Positions 21,228 through 34,359 are shown, numbered from the stretch's first letter. The stretch is 64,000 bases of DNA from Paramarasmius palmivorus (GCA_037176845.1 JAYKXP010000180.1:1-64000); one strand, 5' to 3'. Program-made: numbers and translations. The notes: generated from the letters alone by a model not told the origin.

Positions 21228-23400
21228 ATGAGACGAGGCATTCGGCTCGTTCTGGCTACTTTACTATCCCTTCTCGGTGGAGGAACGCTTGCAGTGGATC
21301 CTTCGCAGTCACCCAGTGAATCAGCCCACCTGAACCCTCGTCTGGACTGGACCGAAGCATCTTGGGCATCGGTGCGTGTCACATATCTGGATACCACACT
21401 TCACTAAATATTTGCTTTTCAGATTGAACCGAGCAAGGAGCTTGCATGGGTAAAATGCTACGATGGAACATTCGAATGTGCTCGCCTACAAGTTCCCCTG
21501 GATTACTCCAACCCAGAAAGCCAAAGCGCCGCCATTGCCCTCATCCGTATCAAATCCAACGTTTCGACCGACAGCCCAGATTATCTCGGCCCAGTTCTCT
21601 ACAATCCCGGCGGACCTGGAGTTAGTGGTATTGATCTAGTGCTTGGTATAGGCCAAAGCCTAGTAGCCAACGTACTTGGGCCGGAATTCGATTTTGTGGG
21701 GTTTGATCCCAGAGGTACGTCAAACCCGAACATTGCACTGTTGATTCCTCTAACATTGTTTCCAGGCATCGCCCGTTCCACTCCCCGAGTGTCGTGGTAT
21801 GAAACTCGTGTTGAACGCCAACTTTGGAGTCAACCTACGGTTAAGGAGCTGAACCATTCGTCGGACAATGTCGCAAGTTACTGGACTAGAACCAAGATAA
21901 CCGGTCAACTCGCTGAAGAACGTGCAAGTGACATTCTGCCTTACATGCAAACCGACTTTACGGCCCATGAGCCCGTGATATGCTCTCTATTGTTTTTTTC
22001 TCGAGGCGCACGGGAGAGAAAAACTGCTAATTTCGGGGGTTCTCGGTGGTGTTGTGGTGTAATACACCTGCTATTCGAATTTATGTCTAATGATTCCTCT
22101 GAGATAGGAACGGTGCTTTGGAGCGACCTTCGCTACTCTGTTCCGGTATGTTTATCTACACCTGCATCGAGCGTTTTGGCTCATCCACTTTCTCAAGGTA
22201 TAAAAGTACATTGGATGGTTATGGACGGAGTTGTCGACGTGGATGACTATTATATCGGTGAATAGCTAACCGCCCTCGCCGATTCCGATGATACTCTCCA
22301 ATGGTTCTTCAGAGATTGTCATAGCGCAGGCCCAGACCTATGCTCCTTCTACCAAGCCTTCGCCTGAAGCCATCGAGGAACGACTCAACTAACTTGTACG
22401 ACGCTATCATCCGAGCACCACGTAGCCGTGCGTACCGAACGCTCCTACGGTCTCCGTCGACTACGAGCGTTTACGTCAAACAGTATTGGACAGTCTATCC
22501 TTTTCGTTCAACAATTGGATTCCGCTCCGCAAATGGATTAGCTGATCTAGAGGCCGGAAATGGGACTGCATTGTGATAGGATACTGGAAACCGATCCTTT
22601 CGAGTGCTCTTGTGATCCTTCGGAGTATGCTTTCGAAATATCGAAGAGGGAGGGACTTGCCGTGGGTTTGTAATGATGGTGCTGTTGCGCCAGAAACTTT
22701 GGGAGGAAGCTGAGAGGCATTATGAGAATGCCTTGAGGATATCGGAATGGAAGTGGTTGGGGCAGTAGTAGGCTTGCATGCAGGTACGCATTATCGATGT
22801 TTTTTTTGCGAAACGTATCATATTGAAGGACTTTTGTAGTTATTGGCCGGATATCCCCAAACGTTCTTCAAGGGTAGATTCGTGTATCCATGACGCTAGC
22901 TCGGTTTTATTCACCATCGTGTCTAGGACCGATCTCAGGAACACGAGCCACCCAATTTTTTGCTCATGGTAACACCGCTGGTGCGTCTCCTTCCAGACCT
23001 AGAAGGAGGCCTACCTCTGAATTCCTCTTTAGATCTGTGAACACCACTCTCCCAATCTCAGTGCTACAAGACAGCTGTATAAATGTGCCTCAATAACTGG
23101 ATCGTAACTGTACCCTCCAGCGCTATCACGGTCTCCGAAAGCATTCCCGGATCTGTTGTCCTTACACAGACGCTGCTGTGTCAGTACCGTGTCAGCTTAC
23201 CCCTTACTATCCGTGATTTGGCTGACTCCATTTGTATCATTGCACGATATCCTCCCTTCTCTCGTACTGCCCAAGCAGTACGCGAGTAATTCGTGAACGG
23301 GTAAACTTCCTCCCGGACCAGGCACGATCTGTCCAGTTGAGGGAACGTCCCTTTTACGAATCCATTCTCAGCAGCGGCATGAACCTAGTTCATGGAAGCG
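21228..23400 (+). pseudogene. TAP-like alpha/beta-hydrolase, copy 1, decayed
   Basis: Family: secreted alpha/beta-hydrolase with TAP-like C-terminal domain (tripeptidyl/prolyl aminopeptidase relatives). Exon 1 (21228-21371) encodes a signal peptide. After an intron at 21372-21422, exon 2 (21423-21714) reads cleanly and contains YNPGGPGVSG (oxyanion region) and FDFVGFDPRG. After intron 21715-21765 exon 3 gives STPRVSWYETRVER. From about 21970 the frame collapses. The nucleophile elbow (normally GFSYG) is replaced by unrelated residues, although MVMDGVVDVDDYY and LQWFFRDCH remain recognisable. The TAP-like tail, ending in a degraded ICPVEG-type motif, is spread over frames to about 23370. A second copy follows downstream. 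Confidence 0.75.
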
Positions 23401-24948
23401 ACAGGTTCATGAGGAAAACAAGATGTGGAAAGGAGCGGGATAGCCTGCTAGTCACAACTGGAATGTCTCGTCAGTCAAGTATAGCGTGCACTCAGGAACG
23501 ATCTTCCTGGATTAAAGAATACCCTACCCTGGATATAAATATGGTGTACATTGAAAAGGTATACGATGGTAGATCAAACACCAATTTCGGAGTCTTGAGA
23601 ACATTTGCCGGCCGAGTTTCGTACATGTTGACTACCGGGCCTGAGACGTCACAGCTTTCTTGTTCTATTGTCAGTTGTTTCCGAACGGCGATGACCACAT
23701 ACGGGCGTGTCTCATGTGATGATTTCCAGCAGCGGTGTACTTAGGCTTTGCGTATGATTCACTACCGCTTCGCTCGATAGTAGTATCGTTCTCTTCCGCC
23801 TCATACAAAGAACAACCGCCGAGTTGCTCCTTCATATAGTGCGCGGGTAGCCATTATCATGACTTCGCTAGCCGCACAGGGATTTCATTTCTGAAGCCAG
23901 CTTGACTCCAGTTCTGTTTCTGAACCGGACCACGCAGGATTTTCAGAGAACCTTGGAGGCAACTGGAGACAGACCATGGGAACCCGTTAGTTGAGCGTGC
24001 CTCCGCGAAGACTCGGTATATACCCGGACATACACCTGTTGCTATCAGGTTGATCTTGCCATTGAGGAAAAGGGGGGCTTGGTGTGGAGGCATATCTGAG
24101 AGTGCAAGCCAGAGGTGGGAAATGTGGCCGTACGCTGCGGCCGGGGCTGAGATGTCAATCAGCTTCTTCAAATTTACCGACAGCGATGATCGCACGCATA
24201 TTCGTAGCCCTCTACATTCGATGTGTCCCATTTCGGATTGACAAGCATATGTAGTTGGCAGCAGGAATGTATCCTGCTTTGCGCTACTTCTCCCTAATCT
24301 TGATGCTATCATACAGCGTAGTATCAATTCGAACGATATGCTTATCACCGACCACAAAAAAAACCCGCGAATCAGTTACCAAGTCTTCACACGGCAGTGA
24401 CAATCATGGCTAGTCGACCATCACCCCCATTGGCTTGGAATTAGGGACCAGCATTTTACGTGGATGGTCCCTAGGAACTCGATACGCAAAGGAGAGCACA
24501 ACCTGGGGATAGATGTGTTAGATATTGTTGCTGTGTGGCGGTTTTTTCTTAAGTATTTCTTCGATTTTCTCAGTGTAGCCAATGAACAACCGGGGGACTT
24601 AGGCGCGACTTTTTGTGCGCCTTTCAGCACGTCAAAGCAGTTCTGTACACCAATGATGACCGTGACAAACGTTGGTAGGATGGGCAGAAATCTACCGGCG
24701 CAGTAGATCTCAGTAATCCTGTACTTCACTTCTTCCTCAGCCTTCCCGTCAAACTTCCCTGCAAACTCGAATTCTTTCCCAGTATTGTTCCCACTTTTAT
24801 CGCCAATGCCGTTTGCGAGTCCTCGCAAATGCGTTTCCTCTTGATCTAGCGACTCATTCTGGAGTATAAAACGGCATCTATGCTGAAAGCCATTTGCTCC
24901 AAAACATTTCCTCCTCACCTGTCCATCCACTAAGAAACGAACTACCAC
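23400..24948. other. spacer between hydrolase copies, doubtful minus-strand ORFs
   Basis: The longest open frame is minus 24357-23857 (166 codons counting a non-ATG start). It has no recognised domain, splice partner or conserved motif. Another at 24948-24421 lacks an ATG at its beginning. I would not call either a gene. Confidence 0.3.
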
Positions 24949-24949
24949 A

Positions 24950-27282
24950 ATGAAAGGGCATCCCGCTTGTCGCTGTATTCTACTCTCGATTCTTGTGAAG
25001 GGCGCACTAAGAAAAAAACTGGCAATAGTTGGCGTTCCACCTACGGTCGCGGAAGCAGCACACTTGAATCCTCGACTGGACGGACTGAATCGTCCTGGGC
25101 AGCGTGAGTATCACGAACAGTTTGTTCTGTCTTAGTCAATACTTGCTTCTAGATTGATCCTAAAAAAAAAACAAAGAACTAGCCTGGCAAGTGCTATGAT
25201 GGACCTTCGAATGTAGCCGTCTACAAGTTTCCTCTGAATTATTCCGACCCCAGAGGGTCCGAAACTGCTGCAATTGCAGTTATCGCAGCAAGGCCGAACG
25301 TTTCACCCGACAGTTTCAACTATCTTGGCCCGATTCACTTCCCAATCCCGTGGACCAGGTGGTAGTGGCGTTTGACCTGGTACATTTGGCAGGCCAAAGG
25401 CTAGCTACAGTAGTCGGGCCGCAGTTTGATATCGTGGGCTTACGATCCTAGAGTATGTTGGGAGTATCCCGAGCGTCGATTGTCATAAAGACAATCACTA
25501 CAGATAGCAATTCCTCTATGGTACTCGCTCCACCCCCCGGGTGTCATGGTACAACACACGTGTAGAACGCGCGTTGTGGATTCGACCACGAGCCAAGGAG
25601 CCAAACACACATCTGAACATTGTCGCGAGTTACTGGGCCAGCAGCAAAATCACCGGGTCAACTTGGCGGAAGAACGTGCTGGGGATATTTTGCCTCACAT
25701 GCAAACAGACCCTACGGCGCGAGATATGCTTAGTATCCACTGAGCTCGTACGGCAGAGACAAAATTCAGTATAGGGGATTTTCTCGTCGCGGTATAATTT
25801 GGTTCGTTTTAGTTAATCCGCATTCATTAGGTGTTTCAAGATACGGCACAGTGCTTGGCTCAACATTCGCTGCTTTTTGTTTCCGGTACAACTCACCAAG
25901 TTCTTGCGCTGTTTCGTACTCATCGTCCTTACTCCTAGATAAAAGTACATCGTTGTCCTTGATGGTGTGCTTGATGTCGAAAACTATTATGTTGGTACGG
26001 TCAATTGTATGGCTCATACGTATTGATGTGTCTCATACATGCATGTAGGCGATAGTACAGAGAATATTGCCGACACTACGACAATACGCTTCCATGGTTT
26101 ATCAGAGATTGCTTCACAGCGCAGGACCAGTCTATGACCCTTCACCAGCCCCACCTGAAGAATCGAACAACGTCTCCAACAAGTTGTATGATTCAATCAT
26201 CCGAGCGCGGTTGCCGTGCGCAACCGAAGTTACGTATGGCCTCAGTCGACTACGAACGTTTGAGAGCTACAGTTTATTCCACAGTCTTGTATTACACTTT
26301 CCGCACCTGGGCTACACTTGCCGACTATTGACCGATTTGGAAGTGCCCGAAATGGAACTTTGGTGTACTAATGTTGAGACCGACCCAGTAGAGTGTTCTT
26401 GAGATCCTCAGGACCATCTTTTTGAGAGTACGAGATGTGGGGATGGCCATAGTTTTGTAACGAGGTGCGTCCGTGCAGACACTCTGGAGGACGGTGGAAA
26501 GTTTTTACGAGAACTCTCGCGGCATCGGGTGGGCAGTAGATGGGCCAGTAATAGGATTGCGTGCGGGTATGTTTTGATAATCTGAAAGCTATTCTCGTGC
26601 CGACGACCCTTCTAGTGCTTGGCCGCGCAGATCCCAAGACGTTTTTCAGAGGTAGGCCCTTGGGGAGCAACTCGGTGGTGGGATCAATCATTTCCACAGA
26701 TAATAATACCTTTAGGACCAGTTTCCAGAAGAAACCAAGTTCCCCACTTGATGATGTAACACTGCCGGTGCGTTCACCCAGACTCGAATTTGCAGCAGTC
26801 ATTATAAAACCCTCACAGAAACCCTGTAACTCCACTTCATAGGTGAGCGACAACAGAAACTACACTGCGCCATTGATAGCCTCATTACTCTCCAGCGCCA
26901 AAGCCAACCTCGCAAGCATATCCCTGACTGTTGTACTTCAACAGGAATCCGCTGGCGTAAGTCTCACACGGCATCTTTCGCATTACATCGATCTAGGCAC
27001 TGACTTTGTTAAAACGTTAACATTAGCACTGCTCAATATCTGGCCCTTCTCTTTGCACTGCCTTGCAGTCCGCCAATTACTTGTAAGGTTACTCTCACCT
27101 TCCCTGGCACTGTCTGTCCAATCATTGGAACGCCGTTCACGAATCCGTCATCATCGCCTATCTCAACAAAACGACAAGATTCAGAGGAGACCATGACGCA
27201 GGAGGACCTAGAGCTACTCCAGACGCTGAGGCAATTGGGAAGCTCGTTCGGACACATGGAAAGATCCTCTTTTCGCGTTTGA
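24950..27282 (+). pseudogene. TAP-like alpha/beta-hydrolase, copy 2, decayed
   Basis: Parallel in structure to the copy at 21.2-23.4 kb. It begins with an ATG and a leader-like sequence, then AHLNPRLDG before the first intron, just as copy 1 has SAHLNPRLDW. The second exon is frameshifted repeatedly (pieces KCYDGP, FNYLGP). Later pieces include AEERAGDILPHMQTDPTARDML in one frame and, at the far end, GTVCPIIGTPFTNP, the typical C-terminal motif of the family. A stretch of nine A residues at about 25157 and many stops mark it as dead. The catalytic serine motif is not found. The pair is a direct tandem duplication of about 3.7-kb periodicity. Confidence 0.7.
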
Positions 27283-27960
27283 GGACACCTTAGTTCGCGA
27301 ATACTTAGTATCTATCATCTGACTTGGTGTTATGTACGGTCGGAGTCACAGAATATAATATTTCACAGTCCTCCAAACGATCTCTTGGGAACCTCTTGGC
27401 CAAGGAAGTTATCGTCGTACGCACTACTGTAGTTTAGGCTAAAATACATCCGCTGCTGCTCATAGTCTTCCCTTCATTTTGGTTATTCCATGGAAGCCTA
27501 TACACCTCATTGTGCAAGGACTCTGTTTAGGCTATCCAATGGTCATGGTTTCACTTCGCTTCAGCCCCGGCTGTTCTTGAGCTATTCACGCCATCTACGC
27601 TCACTGACATTCACTTCTCACTCAAGATGTACGAGTCTGCTGTAGCAAGTCAAAGCTACGAGCATTAACACCGCGACTTGCAAGGATAAATCGTGTTGCT
27701 TGTCGTTCGTTGCGGAGGGGTGGCATGTGGGGGTATTGTCATGGTTCGGAAGCGCGCACCATACCTGATGAAGGAGTTCGATATGCTCCGCTGAAATATG
27801 GTTCTGTGTACGTCCAAACTGCCATCTCGTAATGCGTATCTTAAAAGACGAACCCTGTCATTGCGATGAAAGTAGAACGAGCCCGAGTAACGATTAAACG
27901 AGATGAGTATGTTCGAGGGAACACAAGCTAGCCCTCCCAATCCCTACGTGCACATGCTCC
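27283..27960. other. intergenic, nothing recognised
   Basis: No gene, RNA or clear repeat seen. Confidence 0.4.
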
Positions 27961-27966
27961 TTAGCT

Positions 27967-29633
27967 TCCAAGTCAATCGTGCTGGATCTCACTGATGGCT
28001 CAGCTTTCTCCCCTGAAGCCCCGGCCTCTTTCGTGCGCTCTCGAGCAGCCGTTGCTTCTTCAATGATGCTATTTTGAAGCATTTCTTGGCTCTGATCCTA
28101 GCGAAGGGGTCCAGTTTCTGTACTGAAGCCGACTTATTCCATTTGCGTTTGCAAGTACCACTACCTGCAACAGAGATAGGGGAGGGGTGTTTCCAGGTTT
28201 TGGAAGGGGATGGGCCGGAGTGTGGAGCCAATCTTGCGCTGAAGCCTAAGACGGGCACTGGGATTAGCACTTAACTGTCAGAGGTCAGCAGCCAAGTGCT
28301 TACGGTCATGCTGGTCGATATCCAAGGAACCACCTGATTCGCTCCATTGGGGTTCATTGAACAAGTTAGACATGGGATGACTAGGTGTAGTTTTATTACT
28401 ACATGAGCTGATGTTTGATAAATCTTGGTCGTCATCCAGTTCTAGGGCATATATTGTGAGTATAACAATCAAGCACGAGTTAAATGGGTAACACACCATC
28501 AATGCTACCTGAATCCTTAACCTTCACGCTCCTCCAAGCCCCGTCATCGAACTCACGGCCAATCTCTAGCCCCCAGATATGTAAGAGGTGCAAGAGTCGC
28601 TGGATGATCTGATCCCGTTCCTTAGGGCTTGATCCACGTTGAAGTCTCTTCCAGGACAAATCCAGTTGCTTCACCGGATCCCTCATGCTCTCTGAAAGAT
28701 CATCATCATCTGTATATCTCGTCAGACTACAATCTAGGTGGAAAGAACAGGTAGACTGCACCATTGAACCACGAGATCCGTCTATTCATGAAAACGTCAT
28801 CATCACTGACCCCAAGTTGAAATTGACAGAGTCCTACATGTGTATACCTACAGACTCGGTCAGAATACACGTTTAGAAAAAGAATGGCTATTTAGCACTG
28901 ACATTTCGTGACAACACCCTCAAAGATGAACGAGAGTCTCCAGAGAAGCTTGCTCAAATCCTTCACTTGCATACTCCTTACCGGTGAATGACCCGTGTCT
29001 GCGAGTAGTGTCAAAATACGCACTAGGAACAGAGAAAAGGAGTACCTCACCATGAAATATCAACATTGGTATCTTTGAAAGGTTGATAGCGAATAGTTGA
29101 GGCGAGTCGGGGTCTCTTTATAAGATTATGAATGAATAGAGTGGATTACATGAACGAAATCTGACCGTATTTCTGAGAACGCTCGGAAGTCGCTCTTCCA
29201 GGCTTTCTCAGCTTCGTCGCCTTCGTATTTGACGACTGTGAACTGAGCTTCTCCGTAAGGGAATAGTTGAACAGTTTGGGTCGTTACAAGGGCCTTCAAA
29301 CGTCCCAAAATCCTGCCTTCCCGAAGTTGCCACTCATACTCAGAAAGATCTTCATGGTGTATATTCTTCAGCGCTTTGACATCGCCGAGGAGCACCTGGC
29401 GGAACTACAAAGCAGTGAGTCGATCGCGTATCCATCCGAGCAACCATTCCACCCACCTCGTCATACATCGCTCGCTTCACCTGTGCTTGACCCGTATCAG
29501 AACAGGTAACGGACATTGATTCGATTTGGATATGATTTCCAACAACGCTATAGTTAGTGTTGTTCGTCTGATCTCGGCCAACGTCATTGAAGGTTCCACC
29601 CTGTATCGTCTTCGAGGTTATACCATAAGGCAT
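27967..29633 (-). CDS. kinase-N-lobe-like family member D (divergent, C-terminal model uncertain)
   Basis: Exon 1 starts at ATG 29633 and contains GGTFNDVGRDQTNN, an N-terminal motif common in Agaricomycete NLR-like and kinase-like proteins. It ends YDE before a GTGGGT intron. Exon 2 reads VLLGDVKALKNI and then FTVVKYEGDEAEKAWKSDF, matching the N-lobe-like exon of copies A and C. Exon 3 contains QLFAINLSKIPMLIFH, ending at a GTGAGG donor, again as in A and C. Beyond this the sequence diverges: separate minus-strand pieces at 28764-28493, 28445-28308 and 28285-27967 are acidic, then basic (CKRKW), and can be joined only tentatively. It could be a living divergent paralogue or a gene with a replaced C-terminal half. 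Confidence 0.5.
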
Positions 29634-29639
29634 GCCGAG

Positions 29640-30390
29640 GAATGTCTAGAATGAGAGAATCAGGGAGAAAGGAGGAGACAGTGGAGGTAATGGACGAAGG
29701 GTAGAATGGAGTGTGTAGAACGTGAGCTCAGAACTGGAAAGCTGTATGTTACAGCAAGCTTCGCTGTGTACTTGCCTGTTGTAGGTGACAGGAAAAATGA
29801 AACGTGTATCCTTGTGTAGAGGTCCTATCGTGGGCTTAGTCTTGAAAAAATCCTTTATCAAAGGATGCTCCAGGTATCCATTCGTTATGGCCTGCCAGTC
29901 CTGAAGAAAACCCTCGTCGCGTGAGCATCAGCGGCGCGTTTGAGACCACCATGATACAGTAGATTCGAGGCAATGACAGTACGAAGCCCTGCAAATAAAG
30001 TGAGCTGACGGGGGCTTTGAACCAGCGAAACCGATCTCTTCTCACTACTAGTGGAAGTCACGGTAAAGCTATGGTAAAGGGCAGGATGCGTTTCATCACT
30101 CCGGACAACTCGGGCCGCTTGCTCTATTCTGGCCTCGGGTAGTTAGCACAAGCATGAGAGGACACCCTTTTCCTTATACCTTTGATGCTTCAGGCTTCAA
30201 GAATCTTCGAGCAACTACTTACAGGTATGACTTTATTTTAACATCGTAATATGGGACTAACCAATGAACATTGTCCGGAAATCCAGGCATCGTTAGCATA
30301 CTAGTGCAATTTAACGCGGTGCTGCAGCCGTCAGTTGAACGCAGAGATTCTATCAGCAAAACCCGAAATATAAAGGAATGAGCTACCTTG
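29640..30390. other. intergenic between divergent genes D and F-box
   Basis: This is the shared upstream region of the minus-strand D gene and the plus-strand F-box gene. I see no ORF worth calling. Confidence 0.4.
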
Positions 30391-30396
30391 AGACGA

Positions 30397-31809
30397 ATGG
30401 ATCTAGGTGCGGTGTCTGAGATATAGTAGCAGGCTTTCGTCTCTCGATACTAAATCTTGTCAACAGAGCCAACATCTACATTGAACCATCAGTAGTACAG
30501 GTCAATCAACGAGTTCCACTCGAGATCGTTTCCATCATCTTCGATTACCTTTGTGTCGCATCAACCCCGACATTGAAGTCGTGCTCGCTCACATGCAAAA
30601 CCTGGCGAACCGAGAGCTTCCGACGTCTTTTTTCTTCGATGATATTTCGGTTACCTGCAAAGTTTTCCGAAGCCAAAACGCGAGCTTATTCGACAGACTT
30701 CATCGAATTCCTTCGAGGCATCCCGGATCTTCTTGCTCATGTTAGGCGGTTCTCTCTGCAGACAGAGGACAGTTGCATGAGCAAAGAGTTTATCGAGACT
30801 ACTATGCAATCGATAATGTTCACCACGTCGGCATTCGGAGGTCTCCGCTTCCTGAAGATGACGAGCGGGATGGTGGTCATAGAACCTTTTCTCCGCCTCA
30901 TCAGTAACAACTCGAAGCTGGAGACCCTTATCGTCGAAGGATTTGTCTTCTCGAGCAGAAGCGCACTGAGTACGCTGCTGGGCTTTCGGTCTCCTAATAT
31001 CCAGACGCTATGCCTGGGAGACATTGACAGGGTTGAGCCATATAGTGGACTTTCGTTCCAGGAACCCGACCCCACATTCTCAGCTTTCAGGAATGTTTTC
31101 GCCTCCGAGGCAACCCAAAGAGGAACTCCGACCGTCGTCCCGTCACTTCAACGTCTCAGCTTAAGCGGCCGCATCACTCGTTCACTTTGCCTCTGGATGT
31201 TTTCCCCACCGGTTCAAATGGATCAACCAATCCAAACGTACGCTCTTACAGATCTCAGATGGAGGACATATACGATCGATTACGACGACTTCTTCAGTGC
31301 TCGCCAGCGCTCGAGCATCGAATCCCTCGCCGTTAATACAGATGCCTTGGGTATGGTTTGACTGTTCGTGACGCTCATACTTTCTAATTTCATCCTCAGA
31401 TACCGGGTTTGCTGCCTTCAATTATCCCAATTTGTTGTCTATCCAGGTGTTCCGTGGAATATATCTCCACGACGTGAAGAGGGTCCTACGAGAACTTGTC
31501 ACTTTGGCTCGTGCTCCAAAGCTTAAAGCTCTTCACCTCAATCTCTGGCACCGAGAAACGATAATATCTGGTAATTATGTGGGAATTCATGACGATCCAG
31601 CTATCAGAGATACACTCGATCCGTATCTATGTACCCAGCTACAAAACTTTGGGGAACAGCACCACATCGATGTGACGCTTGAAATCACATCCTTGGACGA
31701 ACCAGCGGGATGGGTTATCGCGGGGGATTTTGGCGAGGTGTTTCCTAAGACAAGTCGGTTGCCGAACGTTCGTTTACATATGGGAGTCGCGGAACGATGG
31801 TGGGAGTGA
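30397..31809 (+). CDS. F-box protein with LRR-like C-terminal region
   Basis: Main exon 30501-31350 plus 31400-31809, with intron 31351-31399 in phase. A 15-base first exon at 30397-30411 is the simplest way to supply a start ATG and is less certain. The total is about 424 residues. The first 40 residues form an F-box (VPLEIVSIIFDYLC, then LTCKTWR), which in fungi binds Skp1 in SCF ubiquitin ligases. The rest has recurring L/I-rich segments (HVRRFSLQT, FGGLRFLKM, LETLIVEGF, IQTLCLGDI, LQRLSLSG), as expected for degenerate leucine-rich repeats that select a substrate. No lesion is seen. F-box genes of this type are greatly expanded in Agaricomycetes, and the target cannot be told. Confidence 0.7.
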
Positions 31810-32025
31810 TCAGAAGCAAACGCATACGGTGGCTTCCCGTGTGACGGTGGGCTTTTCGCTTCCTCCTATTCGAGACCTAGGCTGACAGAGGCCGACTTGT
31901 TGCAGTCGTCTCGAACTCAAGTAGTAACCGGCCGGTAACCCTTGGTTACACCTGTTCAATCACCGCAGCGAGTTAAACATATATAAGGCTACATTTGTGT
32001 TACAATTGCTATATGTACATATACA

Positions 32026-33445
32026 TCACTTAGTGACAATCGTTGAGGTGCGCGAAGTATCCGAAACCTGAGATGTACGCGAAGAAAATCTAGGGCCATG
32101 GTTCAAGATAACCGGAGATGAAGAAGGCGTTGGCTGTGAGAGGGGAATAGAGACACCATCAGAAGAGGTTTGTGTCCTTTTTGGTCGTAAAAAAGTGAAG
32201 ATGGAGCGAAAGAGGGAAGCCCAGGCACGAAGGAGATCCTATCAATCTGAGCGTCAGTTGTCATACAGCTCGGAAGGAAAGAAACGGCTTACATCTTGTG
32301 TCCCGAAGACCAAGACAGCGGCATTAGGTACTATCCGTCAGGTACATCAGCAAAGAGATCTAAGGGCGAACAAAAACAATGAGCTCACCGAGTGCAATGA
32401 TGATACTAAGCGCGGGACCGTGGTCGTCTGCGAAGAAGAATATGAGGCTTAACCTGTGTGGAAAAGTTTACGTGAGCACACCAAAGGGAGCTGTCCAACA
32501 ACTTACACGACAGCGACTATTACAAATGCACTAAACCCCAGTACCCTAATCAACGTTGCTTTAACGTGGCCAAACATTGACAGGCCGTTTCCGCCATTCC
32601 ATAGAAGGTAGAGTTCGAGCAGTATACAGAGCGACGTAAAGACGAGAACGAGAGCGGATGACAGTTTGCCACTGGTATTCTCAATTAGCATGTGCTGTTG
32701 AGATGGTGTAAGGCGGTAGACTCACGGTAATTCGTTGTCTAGATGACAGTACATTCCACTATCGAGCCTAGTTACACCTTCGGGGTCTTTCAAGCCCACA
32801 CTGAGAGAATAGCCCAACATAATGAGCGCAGGGATGTATGGGAACGCAACAAGCTGGAGTGTAATGTTCATTCAGTCTTCAATACCAAACCCAAAAGGAG
32901 GAGTGCATACCCAGAATGTTAGGTATGGTGCCCTCGAATTAGAGTCCGGTAACGAGAATGATGCACGAAAAAACATTGTTATCTGTACAGCGCCTGAGTT
33001 GGAATGCAGTTGAGGGATGGAATGAATAGACTTACGTGCAAGATGAGTGCGAATGTCGCCGCGGCTGCTCTAGAGTGTGTCATTTGGAATGAGTTGAGGC
33101 ATGAAAATTTGCTTGTGATGACGCACAGGGAAGGAACAGTATAAATCAGTGCAGCTTGAGCTAGACATAGTTCGTACGGCGGATTCCAGGACAGTGGGTG
33201 TCCAAGCAATAGGCTGTGAAATCACAGGTCAGTTTGAGTATGCGATAAGAGAGATGAACGCAAAAAACATACATATAGCTCGTACACGAAATGATCCATG
33301 CGATAATGAAATTAATCCACGTCGGATGCCTCCTGCTAATCCCTCCCGATAAAATGACTGTCGCAAGTATGAGAACAAGGCCGACAAGAGCGATGAGTTG
33401 GAGGGAAAAGAAAAGATGTAGAAGGGGTGTGCTTCGGTTATCCAT
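32026..33445 (-). CDS. seven-transmembrane receptor-like protein, 324 aa, nine exons
   Basis: The exons are 33445-33273, 33213-33127, 33069-33036, 32982-32911, 32853-32726, 32671-32507, 32453-32389, 32330-32293 and 32238-32026; every join keeps phase. Two are micro-exons of 34 and 38 nt. Hydrophobic segments, in order, are: LQLIALVGLVLILATVI, WINFIIAWIISC, ELCLAQAALIYTVPSL, LVAFPYIPALIMLGYSL, LVLVFTSLCILLELYLLW, LIRVLGFSAFVIVAVVLSLI and ALSIIIALVPNAAVLVFG. After the seventh comes a basic LLRAWASLFR segment and a Ser/Thr-rich cytosolic tail. This layout matches a basidiomycete family of GPCR-like proteins of unknown ligand. No lesion seen; an (AT)n run at about 33503-33516 lies in the upstream region. 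Confidence 0.75.
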
Positions 33446-33449
33446 TGCG

Positions 33450-34355
33450 TAGGGTGTCAATGCGCCATGCCGAGGGGAAGGTTTGGGGAGAAAATAGTGT
33501 GTATATATATATATATCACCCTGAAATGAAGTGACAGTGAGAATCATACAGCGTCAGCGCCGAAGACCGACATCCTTTCATGAAGAAAGCAACACAGCAT
33601 TTTGGGCGGTGTAGGCAGTTGCGCACGGGGATTCCCAGTTAAGATGTGAGAATGCCGAAGGTGATCTTCCGGGACCTGAGGCCTGAGGCCTGAGACTGCG
33701 ACCTGGAGCCTGAATGTTGCACTCTCGAAAGAATCCGTCCCAGGTGCCTTGCCGGTTCCCGAGACCTTGAAACGGCCTGGAAAACACGCTCGGGAGCACA
33801 TAAAGAATGACCGAATATCAATAACTGATTTCACGGTTGCTATCCAGGTGACGGGTCCTAGGATTGAGAAGACTTGCGCCGCATGCTGCTGGATGTTCGA
33901 CCGTTGACGCCACTGAAGACAAGTTACCATGATGAAAAGTAGTATATGCTGAGCACTGGAGGCGAAGTGCTATACACCGCCTCGTACATCGGTTTGCTGC
34001 TTGCAAGCTTGGGGCTGGCGGTAATGACGGTGGGAAGAAGAAAGAGTCGCGCCAGGGTCGCTCTCACTTTTCCGCGCCCTGGACTTTTCCTCTCTCCGCT
34101 GTCTCCTGCAACCTTGGCACGCCGAATCAACGCCACCGACAAGGAATTACAGGTATGCTCGACGCATCTCGGATGTTCAACAACTACTCATCATGAGGAC
34201 AGTCTCCCGAAAGATTGAGAAGTGATCTGAGTTGGCACTACTCATGTCATCGGTGATTCCTTGTCGAGCCAGATCGAATTAGTAGCTGCGCAAGGGTTCT
34301 TTTCGAGTCATTCAGATAGTTTGATAAGAATCTGATCCTTGGTCTTCCTGCCAGA
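33450..34355. other. intergenic between seven-helix gene and kinase K1
   Basis: It contains a TA dinucleotide run at about 33503-33516. A minus-strand open frame (33930-33544) and a short plus frame (33946-34218) are present, but without domains, splice support or repeats elsewhere. I call no gene. Confidence 0.35.
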
Positions 34356-34359
34356 TACC

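Noticed and set aside
24421..24948. 175-codon minus-strand ORF before hydrolase copy 2
   Set aside because: It has no ATG at its start, no recognisable domain, and lies in the presumed promoter region of copy 2.
33544..33930. Minus-strand 128-codon ORF upstream of the seven-helix gene
   Set aside because: No domain, no clear start, and overlapping alternatives in all three frames; probably chance.
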